The notes: a model not told the origin generated them from the letters alone. A DNA stretch of 14,103 nt from Triparma columacea (GCA_030267965.1 BRYA01000324.1:1-14103), one strand, 5' to 3'. Numbered from the stretch's first letter, positions 1-9,426 are shown. Numbers and translations: made by a program.

Positions 1-70
1 AACCCTAACCCTAACCCTAACCCTAACCCTAACCCTAACCCTAACCCTAACCCTAACCCTAACCCTAACC
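1..70. repeat. Telomere repeat tract (CCCTAA)n
   Basis: Eleven perfect AACCCT hexamers plus a partial unit occupy the very start of the window. This is the C-rich strand of a TTAGGG-type telomere, so position 1 is at or near a physical chromosome end and everything else in the window is subtelomeric. The tract ends abruptly at 70-71 without intermediate variant repeats. Confidence 0.97.
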
Positions 71-298
71 TCTACTCTCCTCGCTCACTTCCTCTCTCTC
101 TTCTACATAACCACACTCATCTATCTTTATTCATCCCCATACAAATCAACTACACTTCTATCATACTCACAAACCACTATAACACTTCCACAACCTTTTC
201 AAATTTTTATCCACATCTACTACACTTCCATTATACTCACAAATCACTATAACACTTCCACAATTCTTCAAAACTCCATCCACATTTACTACACTTTT
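71..298. repeat. Subtelomeric leader and 69-70 bp repeats, copy 1
   Basis: A C/T-rich leader (71-149) is followed by degenerate tandem units beginning with CTACACTT at 150, 220 and 289, a period of 70 then 69 bp. Units share internal words such as TACTCACAAA, CACTATAACACTTCCACAA and a run toward CCACAT. The third unit is cut off after about 10 bp by the degenerate hexamer array. No credible gene lies here. The same leader-plus-unit order recurs at about 540-770. Confidence 0.85.
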
Positions 299-480
299 AA
301 TCTAACTCTAACTTCTAACCTAACTCTAACTTCTAATCTAACTCTAACTTCTAATCTAATTTTAACTTCTAATCTAACTCTAACTTCTAATCTAACTTTA
401 ACTTCTAATCTAACTCTAACTTCTAATCTAACTCTAATTTTAACTCTAACTCTAACTCTAACTCTAACTCTAACTCTAGC
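299..480. repeat. Degenerate telomere-like hexamer array
   Basis: This is an uninterrupted hexamer array built on TAACTC, TAACTT, CTAATC and TAATTT, in the same orientation as the terminal CCCTAA tract. The telomere-proximal part is about seven copies of an 18-bp higher-order unit made of three hexamers (TAACTC-TAACTT-CTAATC). The distal end reverts to plain TAACTC hexamers. It looks like a diverged interstitial telomere. The Val/Arg repeat frame on the minus strand is only a by-product of the hexamer period. Confidence 0.85.
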
Positions 481-539
481 CACACAAACACAAACACAAA
501 TAATCAAGATCCCAATTAAGAAACGGCCGGGTTACCCTG

Positions 540-770
540 TCTCAAACCACCACATTCACCCCTTTCTTCTTCTCTCTCCTCCTCACCAACCACACTCACC
601 CTCCTCTTTTCACCCCCATACACATCTACTACACTTCTTTTAAACACACAAACCACTATAACACTTTCACAACTCTCAAAAACTCCATACACTCCCACTA
701 CACTTCCTCAATACTCACATACCACTTTCACATTCCCACAATACATTGACTATAATTGAAACACTTTCAA
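540..770. repeat. Subtelomeric leader and 69-bp repeats, copy 2
   Basis: A C/T-rich leader (about 540-628) containing ACCACACTCA and CACCCCCATACA resembles the leader at 71-149 (ACCACACTCA, CATCCCCATACA). It is followed by CTACACTT units at 629 and 698, again 69 bp apart, and a decayed third unit to about 770. The order hexamers, leader, 69-bp units is therefore present twice in the same orientation. Between 481 and 540 there is a short unique segment with a GC-rich core (ACGGCCGGGTTACC) of unknown origin. Confidence 0.75.
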
Positions 771-830
771 AATACTCACAACTATAACAAATCAAAACAA
801 TTTTTCCTACAAATGTTGCTGCCTTATTAG

Positions 831-1871
831 TCACTTCTCATCCTCATCTTCAAGTGGCAAAACACTGCTTACTTTCGCCTTCCCACCTCCTACCCCTATA
901 ATATCTCCACCATCAGCTCCTCCAAAACTTGCTCTCCTAATACTTGCTCTCAAAGTGCCTGCTAGACCACCCTCAGCTTCAGCATTAACACTTGCTCTCC
1001 TCACACTCTCTCTTCTTCTAGCATCTCCTGCTCCTGGAATGTATTCAACAGGCACTCTTGCTCTCATAGCATCATCAAACCATTTTGGCTTCTCCTCCTC
1101 CCATCTCAGCCAATTGGCCTTTACCCAAGCTTTTACTTCCTTTTCATTTGCCTTCCAATGGTGCTTTGAGTACTTAAATGTGTACTTTGCTTTGACAGCA
1201 TCTGAACCCTCTCTGAAATTCTTCACTGTTAAGTCCTTACCTCTTCGCAAGCTGTAGAAGGTGCCCCAATATTTTTTCTCAATGTTAAAGAAAAATACAG
1301 CAAACAACACAACTGCACATGGTATGAATATTCTAACTACTTTCCATGCAAATATAAGCCCTTCGTCTTGAACATATCCCCTTTCAGCTATAATAATAGC
1401 TACTGGAAGACTTCCAATCGTCAACACAAATCCAAACATCCAATACATCCCTCCGACCTCATTAGGATGTCTAAAGTGCGCAATTGATGTAAAGTCTGTC
1501 ACAACTTTCACCACCACTCTGCAGACAATACTATTCACAACTTCTGCATTGCCACCAAGAGGCATCCAATACCAAAAATCCTCTCGCAAGACCTTAACAA
1601 ACAAGTATAGACCAAGGTCAGCACCAACATAGAGAGAGACCCATCTACCACCAAGTAGCCCTAACACTACTATTGTCATGCACCTTATCACAAGCATACA
1701 TGCGCTAAAGAACATCATTGAACCAAATATGATAGATCTCTTGGTGGGATTTGCGGGCACATACCCATAGAAGTCAGGCACTTGCTCTCTTTTCACTGGG
1801 TCAGTGTCCCAGTCATAACTGATACTTGCTGATGCAAAGCCTGTTGTCAATGCTGAAACAATAAGTGAGAC
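831..1871 (-). pseudogene. In-frame continuation of the START/XK-related-like gene past TAG
   Basis: After the TAG at 1874-1872 the same frame stays open for 346 codons to a TGA at 833-831. It encodes the last four to five helices of membrane module B, the conserved DFWYWMPLGG, FRHPNEVGG and NIEKKYW stretches, and a C-terminal tail with RRES, RRAS and RRAS sites ending in an acidic DEDEK. Every landmark has a counterpart 1848 nt (616 codons) away in module A. No ATG lies near the start of this segment, so independent expression is unlikely. It is either the lost 3' part of a truncated gene, a readthrough extension, or the true end of a 2290-aa protein if the TAG is a base error. A TAATAA about 15 nt past the stop could serve as a poly(A) signal. 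Confidence 0.7.
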
Positions 1872-4580
1872 CTAAGCTGCATCGGCAATATCTTCGGTAC
1901 TTGTTGCAATAGCCATAAGTTGGATAATCACTCCTGGTATTGCCTCAGCAAACATTTCTATCCCTTTCATGTAAGTCAACTCTGTCAGAGCATCAAATGT
2001 TTGTCCAGCCTCTTGTTTTTCTCCTGTTGCAACCCTGTAAGCATCAACTGCAGGCTTAAAGCCAATCACAATTGGAAAGCATTCCCTAATCACCCTCACC
2101 ATCCCCAACTTTCTATTCTGTCCCCAAACAGTAAACATTTGTATCCCAATTGAAACCATCAAACTTGCTAAAGATGCCTTAAAGTACCCATCCTTCTTAT
2201 CATCCCAAAACATGTACGTCACGTACACATCAGTCAGCAAATCAGCTATACTGGTTATTGCCCCAACAGTCACTCTTGCTTTCAACCCCCAAGGAACTTC
2301 CTCCAATAGCCTGTAGCTAATTGTCTCAAGCATAGGTCTAAACCATTCATATTCCTCATCAAGTTCCTGCAGAGCAGGGAAATTTAAGATGAAGGCGTCA
2401 ACAGCAGCAACTGGCTGAGTGTTGATTGCCAAACTCCTCGCTAGAGACTCTCCAATCTCCCTTCCATCATTCTCCACCAGCTCAGCAGCCTTGCCTTCTA
2501 CCTTCCTCAACTTGCACAGCTTGTTCTTGACAACAGCGCCAAGCATTGGCGTAAAAAACGCATACTTCTCTGCAGCCTGTTTCAGAACATAGTCTTTCCA
2601 AATGAATAGCCTAACTGCCTCCTCCTTTGTCATTCCCTTCTTCCTGAAACTTAATGCAACCAACAAGTGCTCACTCAATAACTGTCCTATTTTGTTAGGA
2701 TCTAAACCTGCAGAGTCTTGTGTAGTATCATTCACAGCATGTAAAGCAATCAGTGCACCTCCATTGTCCAAGCCAACACTTGCTCTCCTAATACTTGCTC
2801 TCAAACCACCTACTATACCACCCTCAGCTTCAGCATCAACACTTGCTCTCCTCGCACTTTCTCTCCTTCTAGCATCTCCATCTGCTGGAATGAAGTCTTC
2901 TGGCACCATAGCCTTCCTCACATCAGTGAACCAGTCTGGTTTCTCCTCTTCCCATTTAGCCCAATTTAAGCCAACCCAATTCTTAATTTCCCCTTCAATT
3001 GAGACCCAATGATGTTTTGACCTTTTAAAGACTGAAAACATTATTGCATCACTTTTTCCTTCAAGGAAATATGCAATAGTCTTGTCCTTCCCTCTTTGTA
3101 TGCTCCAAAAAGTGTGCCAGTACTTCTTCTCAATGTTCAAAAAGAAGACACCAAAGCATATGGCAGTTATTGGTAAGAAACAAATCACAATCGATGATGC
3201 AACATCAATAGCTCTCTCATCAACATGAGGTGAAGCTACATATATTGACACTGGCAAGCTTCCCATTGTCAACACAAGACCAAACAACCAGTACACTCCC
3301 CCAACTTCATTGGGATGTCTAAATTGCACAATTGAAGTGAAGTCTGTGATGATCTTCACAACCACTCTGAATTGAATACTTGTCACTAACTCTATTTTAC
3401 CCCCCAATGGCATCCAGTACCAGAAGTCGCCTCTCAATGTTTTAACCAAAAAGTATAGACCAAGGTCAGCTCCAATGTAGGCAAAGGCCCAACTACCTCC
3501 CATCAACCCAAGAAGAACTATTGTTGTACACCTTATTAGAAGCATTCCTGCAGTGAACAGCAACATTGACACAAATACTACTGTTCTCTTGCTGGCTTTT
3601 CCTGGTATATATCCATAGAAGTCTGGTGCCTGTTCTCTCCTAGCAGGGTCTGTGTCCCAGTCATAACTAATTGTTGCAGAGGCAAAGCCTGTTGTAATTG
3701 CTGACACTGCAACTGAAAGCCATGCTGAAGTGCCAACATCTTTATCACTGCTTGCTATAGCCATAAGTTGGATAATCACTCCTGGGATTGCCTCAGCAAA
3801 CATCTCAATAACTTTCATCATTGTCATCTCAAACATTGGGTCAAGTGCAGTCCCAACCTCTTGCTTTGCTCCAGTTGCCACCCTGTAAGCATCAACAGCA
3901 GGCTTGTACCCAAGCAAGATTGGAATCCACTCCCGTACCACCCTCTTCATCCCCAACTTCCTGTACCCTACCCAGAGACAGAATATTTGAATCCCAATCG
4001 ACGCCACCAAACTTGCCAAAGATGCATTAAAGTACCCATACTTCTTACCTCTCCAAAACATGTTCGTCACATACACATCAGTCACTAAATCAGTCATGCT
4101 TGTGACAGCACCAAAGGCAACCCTTGCCTTCAAGCCAATCTTTGAGTTCTTAAATAGATTCACAGCAATTGTCTCAATCATTGGCCTAAACCATTTGTAG
4201 TCTCTCATTACTTCTTGTACTTCAGTATATTGATGGGCCCACTCATCCACAGCATGCTTTGCTGTCAGTGTTTGTACTGTAATCATCTTCAGTGCACTTC
4301 CAATCTCCAAGCCTCTTGCTTCCTCCATACTCCCAACTTCTCCTTCATGTGTTGCGCGTCGCCTCAGCTTGTTCCTTATCATAGTGCACAACATTGTTCC
4401 AATAAACCTGTGCTGCTCCAGGAGCTCTCCCAGTGCCTTGTTTGTTGTGATGAACTCCTTTACTAACACATCTTTACTACCTCCCACTCTCATGGCCTTG
4501 ACCCTCTTCATCAGCTGCTCTCCAAACCTCCTGCCATCTTCTTCAGTAGCTTCAACGCAACTAAGTATGTTGTCAAAATA
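909..4580 (-). repeat. Tandem 1848-nt duplication of the membrane module
   Basis: Two in-frame copies of one module, about 4580-2733 (A) and 2732-909 (B), each hold an N-terminal helical region, about eight transmembrane helices and a C-terminal tail with three RRxS motifs. Corresponding residues are separated by exactly 616 codons around the interrupting stop. Shared landmarks include WFRPM.ETI, GLKARV, KPAVDAYRVATG, EAIPGVIIQLMAIA, YDWDTDP, RHPNEVGG and NIEKKYW. Copies differ at many codons, so the duplication is not recent. Confidence 0.9.
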
Positions 4581-7500
4581 GAAGGCAGCATCACCGCCAA
4601 CAGCAAGGCGCCTCTTGGAACTTTTTCTTGCTGCAGCCTTAGTGGCCTCCCCTCCAAGCTCTAACCTGGTAACAATCTCTACCTTCGTCTTCTTTTCTCC
4701 AATATTGCAGAACCTCACTGCAAAGTCCTCAAAAGCTCTGGACTTGGTACTTCCTACAGAAGAAAAGCTCCTGCTCACACCCCTGCTTACTCCCCTGCCC
4801 ACCCCTCTCTCATTGATTGCCTCACTCATGATCACAACAGTATTCTTGTCTGCTCTGAACAAGCGCATCTTTGAAACAAATTCTGCTTTGAAGTCTATAG
4901 GCGTAGTTTTGATGCGCTCCTTCGCTTTCACCTCCGTCTCAAAGCCTTCACTTGTCTTGCCAGCTTCCCTAACTAACCCCTTGGTCTTTAGCCTGTCCAC
5001 ATCCCAAAAGTAGGCTGCTGCCTCCTCAAAGCCTGTCCTCAAGGTAACCGAGATCATTCCCCAGCTTTTTCCTCCTTCCTCTGCTCCCACAGTTGGATGA
5101 ATCATGTCAAACAGTGGTAAGAGTTTTGTGTCGCCCACCACCTTAAGATTTTTCATCTTCTTGACAATCTCCCTCCTTCTTGGGCCATCAATCTCAGTTG
5201 TCTTGTCGAATTTCTTGCGAAGTGAAATCATGTTGCTTGCATACCCGACTGATAGACGATTCATTATGAAAGTTGGGACAGCCCCACCAAGGTCCACTTT
5301 ACTAACAAATGATACATGGGTTTGACGGTAGCCCCCAGTGTTTGGGAGCTCTTCAAACTTCCACGTTGTGGTGGCTGATCCCTGGACAATATTGAAGCGC
5401 AACGGGAAGTCTTTGTTGAGCTTGTTTGTGTCTTCATATACAAGCCAGCAAACATTTTCTGCATCATTCTTCTGCCAGCAGCTGTAGGCTCTCCACTCTC
5501 TTTCAGACATTCCTTGTACTCCCAGACTTCTTCTGTTTAAGTAGAGCTGTGAGTGGTTGTTGATCTTCTTTGCTACAATTGCTTTATACTTCTTCCCAAT
5601 CATGCCCTTCTTCTCTCTCGAGTCTTTGATGAACTCATATGCCACACACTCTTCAAGACTTGCGTCTATGATAGCCTCACACACGGCAACCCCATGACTG
5701 TCATTCTCAAGGTGGACAGCTCTCAACTCCACCCTCTCGTCTAAAGTCTCAAGCACCTTAAAGTTCTTACTCTCCTTGCACTTCTTGTAGAACTCCTTGC
5801 CTCTCTGGATTGCCTTCTCTTCCTCTTCTGTGTAAGTTTGTTGCTCATTTTTTATAACTTTGGCAAGCAACTCTCGTGTAATCGAGTCCTTTTCATCATC
5901 AGTTTTTGCAAACTTGTTCCTGATGTCAATTATGTTCTTTGCATAGTTAGATGAAAAGCGATTCATGACAAGGTTGGGCACAGAACCAATCGAACCCTTG
6001 ATATCAACCCTAGCAGCAAATGTGACGTTGCACTGAGGGGTTCCCTTATCAGTTGGTAGCGCTTGAAACATCCAGGTAGTTATTGCAGATGCAAGCACAG
6101 TCCCAGAGCTGATTGGGAAGTCGTTATCCAACAGGTTGGTGTCTTTGTACACTGTCCAACAGGCCTTGTCTCCTTCCTCCTTTTGCCAGCAAATAAAGCT
6201 TCTCCACTCCCTATCAGAGAATCCTCGCACCCCAAGACTCCTCCTGTTTAAATAAAGTTGTGAGTGGTCATTCAATTTCTTTGTTTCGATCGCCTTGTAC
6301 ACTTTCCCAAGCTCGGCCTTTCTCTCCTTTGAATCCTTGATGAACTCATATGCCACACATTCTTCGAAGGAAGCGTCTACAACTGTCTCAGCCATACCAA
6401 TCACTAGGCTTTCACCCTCGAGGTGCACACTTTTCAACTTCACCCTGGGATCTGGACACTTCACATCTTTGAAGGTCTTGCTTGCCTTGCATTTCATGTA
6501 GAATTCCTTGCCCTCCCTGATTGCCTCCTCCTCCTCATTGGTGTAATGTTGGGGCTCGTTCTTTATAATATTTGCTAGGGCCACGAGTGCCTCCTTGTCA
6601 ATCTCGTCGTTGCTCTTGATTTTAGGGTGTTCTTTTGGCACACCTTCCTGGGCAGTGCCTCCGGATATAGTCTGCCCCTTCTCTCCATTTCCCTGAGGCT
6701 CAACATGCCCGATCTCGATGCCGTCGTCCATGTCACGTACGATATCCTCTTCTTTGTCGGGCCCCCCGTTACCGTAATCTTCAGTAACACTTCGCTCGTA
6801 GTCCTCTGAGTCTGCTGAAGAAGAAGCTTTTGTGAGGGCTGCAGTGTCCATCTCTTCTGCAGCAGCCCTGAGCGCATCGTTCTCCTTCATCAACTTGTCG
6901 TTGATATCTTTGAGGTTCTTTATCTCAACGAGGTGTTCGGCAATTTCTATCCCTTGAGCGTTGACGAGGTTCGCTAATCTTACGATTTCCTCCTCCGTCT
7001 TTGCAACGTTTACAAAGCTGTCAGGATTCATTGGTACGGTCGAAGGGGCGATCCTACGGCCGAGGGATGTCAGCACAGGACTAAGATTATTACTGTCCGC
7101 AACCAGACCGACGGCGTCCTCATGACCATTTTCAGAGTCTGCGGTAATGGCGATTATGGCGTTTATTAGTCAAAATAAAAAAGATTTCCACGCGTGCTCC
7201 TCGTTTGTGTGTAGCATATCAAGCGCCCCACACAGTCACCGGAGACGGAACCCGTGCGGTCGCCGCAGACAGAACCCATGCGGTCGCCGCAGACAGAACC
7301 CATGCGGTCGCCGCAGAAGCGCCCCATCGCCGCAGACAGAACCCACGCGGTCGCCGGGGACGGATCCCATGCGGTTGCCACAGACCGGCACACGCACGCG
7401 TGTGCCGCCGCTGCCGCCCGTCGAGCTTGGCGCCGAGGGCCAGGCCCTCCGCGAACGGCTCCGCGCGTTCCGCATGCAGGCAGTGAGAAAAACTACAAAG

Positions 7501-8848
7501 TTTCAATGCGCCCTCCCGCGACTCTCCCGCTCTCCCCTAGAGTATTAAAATGTGTTTTCCTTTCCCCGCTCTCAACGCACAACTCACCTCGTTCCGCGTC
7601 CTCGTGGCGATTTTTGAAGTCTGCGGTAATGGCGATGATGGTATTTGTTAGTCAACATGAAAAGATTTCCATGCGTGCTCCTCGTTTCTGTTTAGCATAT
7701 CAAGCGCCCCACGCGGTCGCCGCAGAAGTGTCCCATGTGGTCGCCGCAGACGGAACCCACGCGGTCGCCTCAGACGGAACCCACACGGTCGCCGGGGACT
7801 GATCCCATGCGGTCGCCGGAGACGGATCCCATGCGGACGCCGCAGACCGGTGCGCGTTTCTGTGTAGAATATCAAGGGTCTCCCCCCCCCTAAAACCCCC
7901 TGAAACGAACTTACCTCGGTCTCGTCCAGCGTCCTCCTGAGAGCTTTTAGATTGAGCGACTGCGAAGGGGACAACATTGTTGCAAAAGTGAGAACAAATT
8001 ACAAAGTTTCAACGCGCCCTCCCGCGACTCTCCCGCGACTCTCCCGCGACTCTCCCGCTCTCCCCTAGAGTATTAAAATGTATTTTTCTTATCCGGCTCT
8101 CAACGCACAACTCACCTCGTCCGGCGTCCTCGTGAGACATTTCAGTTGCTGCAGAGGAAACGACCAAGGGGGGGAAAGTGAGCAAAAGTGGAAAGCTTCA
8201 TCTTGTCCTCCAACACATCTCCTGCCCTCTCCTAAAGTATAAAGATATTCTTTTTCTCCTCGAGCGCTCGACGCTCACTCACCTTGTCTGGCTTCCCCAT
8301 GATCATTTTCAGATTCTGCGGGTGTGTAAATGTTGATGTTTTTGAGCATTATTTAATCATTTCATCAGGCTTCCCAACGACCTCTCTTTTTTCACTCCTT
8401 CCCATCGCACCCCCTTTGCGAACTCACCTCGTCCGATGTCTCCATGAGGCCTATCAATATCAGCAGTTGCCCCAAGGTTGACAGCATAGTCATTTGCAGA
8501 CTTGACGACATCAGCGGCAGCCTCGGCAGCAATGTCACGGTGTTCCACCGCCTCGACGACAACGACATTGTCGACAGCATGCCCGACAACAGCAGACTGA
8601 TCCGCGGCGGAATCAGCGGCGGCCGAAAGGAGGACAGCAAGGTCAGTTGCAGCGCTGACAATATCAGCAGCTGTGCCAACGTGCGCAGTGCGCTTGATGG
8701 CAGCAACAAGGTCGTTGGCTGATGATGCTGTAGTGGCAAGATCCGAAGTATATTGAGCTCTTGTTGCCCTCAAGTTGGCCTTCAATCCAGCTATCTCCTT
8801 GTCCCTCTGCTTCAGGAGAATGGTTAAATCCATCTCACTGTCCGCCAT
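1872..8848 (-). CDS. START-domain / XK-related-like membrane fusion protein
   Basis: Inferred exons on the minus strand: 8848-8428, 8315-8283, 8148-8116, 7959-7915, 7620-7588 and 7138-1872 (stop TAG), giving 1943 aa. All five introns are GT-AG, phase 1, and the sum is frame-perfect. The start is the ATG at 8848 (MADSEMDL); an in-frame ATG at 8920 is an alternative. Order of parts in spliced numbering: Ala-rich coiled coil (10-140), 11-aa repeats (130-199), second coiled coil (236-285), START domains 1 (365-601) and 2 (610-834) with Trp-rich cores and the START-type PxxxMNR C-terminal helix, a third more divergent START-like domain (849-1069), then membrane module A of about eight helices (1190-1523) and the first half of module B. 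SMTDLVTD and the EAIPGVIIQL helix resemble XK-related scramblases. RRxS motifs close module A. Likely a membrane lipid-binding or lipid-moving protein; no exact family is recognised. START call firm, XK-related call moderate. Confidence 0.8.
5202..6611 (-). repeat. Tandem START-domain duplication
   Basis: Two adjacent START domains repeat with a period of 237 codons. Shared landmarks are IKNE.Q.YT.EEE.AI, GKEFY, DAS.EECVAYEFIKDS, NHSQLYLNRRSLGV, C..VY.DTN and P...MNR.S..YA. Identity is high enough that they clearly arose by duplication inside this gene. A third, more divergent START-like region follows at about 5159-4497 and carries an Arg/Ser-rich insertion (GVGRGVSRGVSRSF). Confidence 0.85.
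7234..7389. repeat. 24-bp minisatellite in intron 5
   Basis: Imperfect tandem copies of a 24-bp GC-rich unit (core GCGGTCGCCGCAGACAGAAC on the plus strand) with a shortened copy in the middle. Because 24 is a multiple of three, all frames stay open across it, which creates several spurious reading frames. It lies entirely inside an intron of the minus-strand gene. A related array sits at 7711-7851 in the next intron. Confidence 0.85.
7711..7851. repeat. 24-bp minisatellite in intron 4
   Basis: A second array of the same 24-bp unit (GCGGTCGCCGCAGACGGAAC-type). It is bracketed by imperfect direct repeats of about 30 bp, 7674-7712 (CTCGTTTCTGTTTAGCATAT) and 7851-7883 (GCGTTTCTGTGTAGAATATC). The left bracket also precedes the 7234 array (7193-7233), so array and flank were copied together with the exon. 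Confidence 0.8.
8021..8053. repeat. 11-bp tandem repeat in intron 3
   Basis: Three copies of CCCGCGACTCT in tandem inside intron 3. The homologous place in intron 5 (about 7514-7535) has one copy followed by the same CCCGCTCTCCCCTAGAG, so this is a local expansion after the introns were duplicated. Confidence 0.75.
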
Positions 8849-9426
8849 CTGCCTGCGAAAGCGTGAGACGCAAACACGACGAAGATGTTGAGTGAGCTGA
8901 GACGAATAGTATTTTCGCATATACGTCGCTGCGCAATATCCTTTTAATTGCTCAGGAGTCCAAATCCCCTGGAAGTTGGGCCAAGCTGTTGTGTCCTCCT
9001 TCAACCTCTCCTCCCCCTCGTATCCTCCCTTCCCAACAATAACTCCTCCGACGTCGCCTTTTATACAACCCTCACCTTGTTTTGTCCCTATCCACTCCTC
9101 TACTTCACAAAGTCCCTGTTCCAAATGACCCGGAGAATGCTGCCCTGCTCTAAAGCTCTCACAGTCACGCAGACGGATCCAAATGCGCTTGAGGTGCGGA
9201 GTAGTAAGTAAAGGATAGCACAGCAGTGCGAAGAAGAATGTAATTTATTGGAATTATAACTAGCCAAGCCAAGAAAAATGTGTCTCCTCAATTCTTCTTT
9301 CCTGCCCCCTCTAAATTAAGATCATAATAACAAAGTCGTAGAATTTACGTAGGTTTGACCCTAAAAAAAGCCACACGTTTCTTATCACAACCTCCCCCCC
9401 ACCCCATACCCTTTCTCCCTCTTCCT
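8849..9426. promoter_or_regulatory. Intergenic: 5' flank of fusion gene, 3' flank of ARP4
   Basis: Both neighbours are on the minus strand, so this holds the ARP4 3' untranslated region (right) and the promoter and 5' leader of the START/XK-related-like gene (left). An AATAAA on the minus strand at 9249-9244, about 180 nt past the ARP4 stop, is a candidate poly(A) signal. An open frame runs upstream of the 8848 ATG to about 9124 without a better start. No other gene is evident. Confidence 0.45.

Larger units (their letters stand above)
7588..8315 (-). other. Array of four symmetric microexons (33/33/45/33 nt)
   Basis: Exons at 8315-8283, 8148-8116, 7959-7915 and 7620-7588 each lie between a GCAG acceptor and a GTGAGT or GTAAGT donor and are all phase 1-1. 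They encode ESENDHGEARQ, ATEMSHEDAGR, VAQSKSSQEDAGRDR and DFKNRHEDAER. The last 33 nt of exon 1 (8460-8428, DIDRPHGDIGR) and the first 33 nt of exon 6 (7138-7106, DSENGHEDAVG) are the same repeat, giving six units in all. Introns are 112, 134, 156, 294 and 449 nt. Retaining intron 5 runs into a stop, which supports its being an intron. Each exon can be skipped without a frameshift. Confidence 0.8.

Noticed and set aside
289..507. Minus-strand open frame of alternating Val/Arg
   Set aside because: It is only the translation of the degenerate hexamer array; a 6-bp or 18-bp period keeps a frame open without coding.
1848..1850. Separate 339-aa gene starting at TTG 1850
   Set aside because: The start is not ATG and lies in the middle of a membrane helix of module B; it is the continuation of the upstream frame beyond a TAG.
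1872..1874. TAG reassigned to an amino acid in this organism
   Set aside because: The ABC-F frame ends at TAG at its natural C-terminus and the 13407 exon also ends at TAG, so TAG is most likely a normal stop.
955..6809. Many plus-strand open frames across the large minus-strand exon
   Set aside because: They are antisense shadows of the long coding exon with low-complexity Ser/Leu/Pro content and no family motifs.
7074..7076. GTG start for the long exon at 7076
   Set aside because: The frame stays open upstream to a phase-1 acceptor at 7139-7141, where it joins the microexon array; a non-ATG start is unnecessary.
7234..7851. Possible CRISPR array
   Set aside because: The 24-bp units are directly adjacent without unique spacers, and the context is a eukaryotic intron.
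7147..7977. Several overlapping open frames on both strands with Arg/Pro/His-rich repeats
   Set aside because: They all arise from the 24-bp minisatellites, which keep every frame open, and they lie inside introns 4 and 5.
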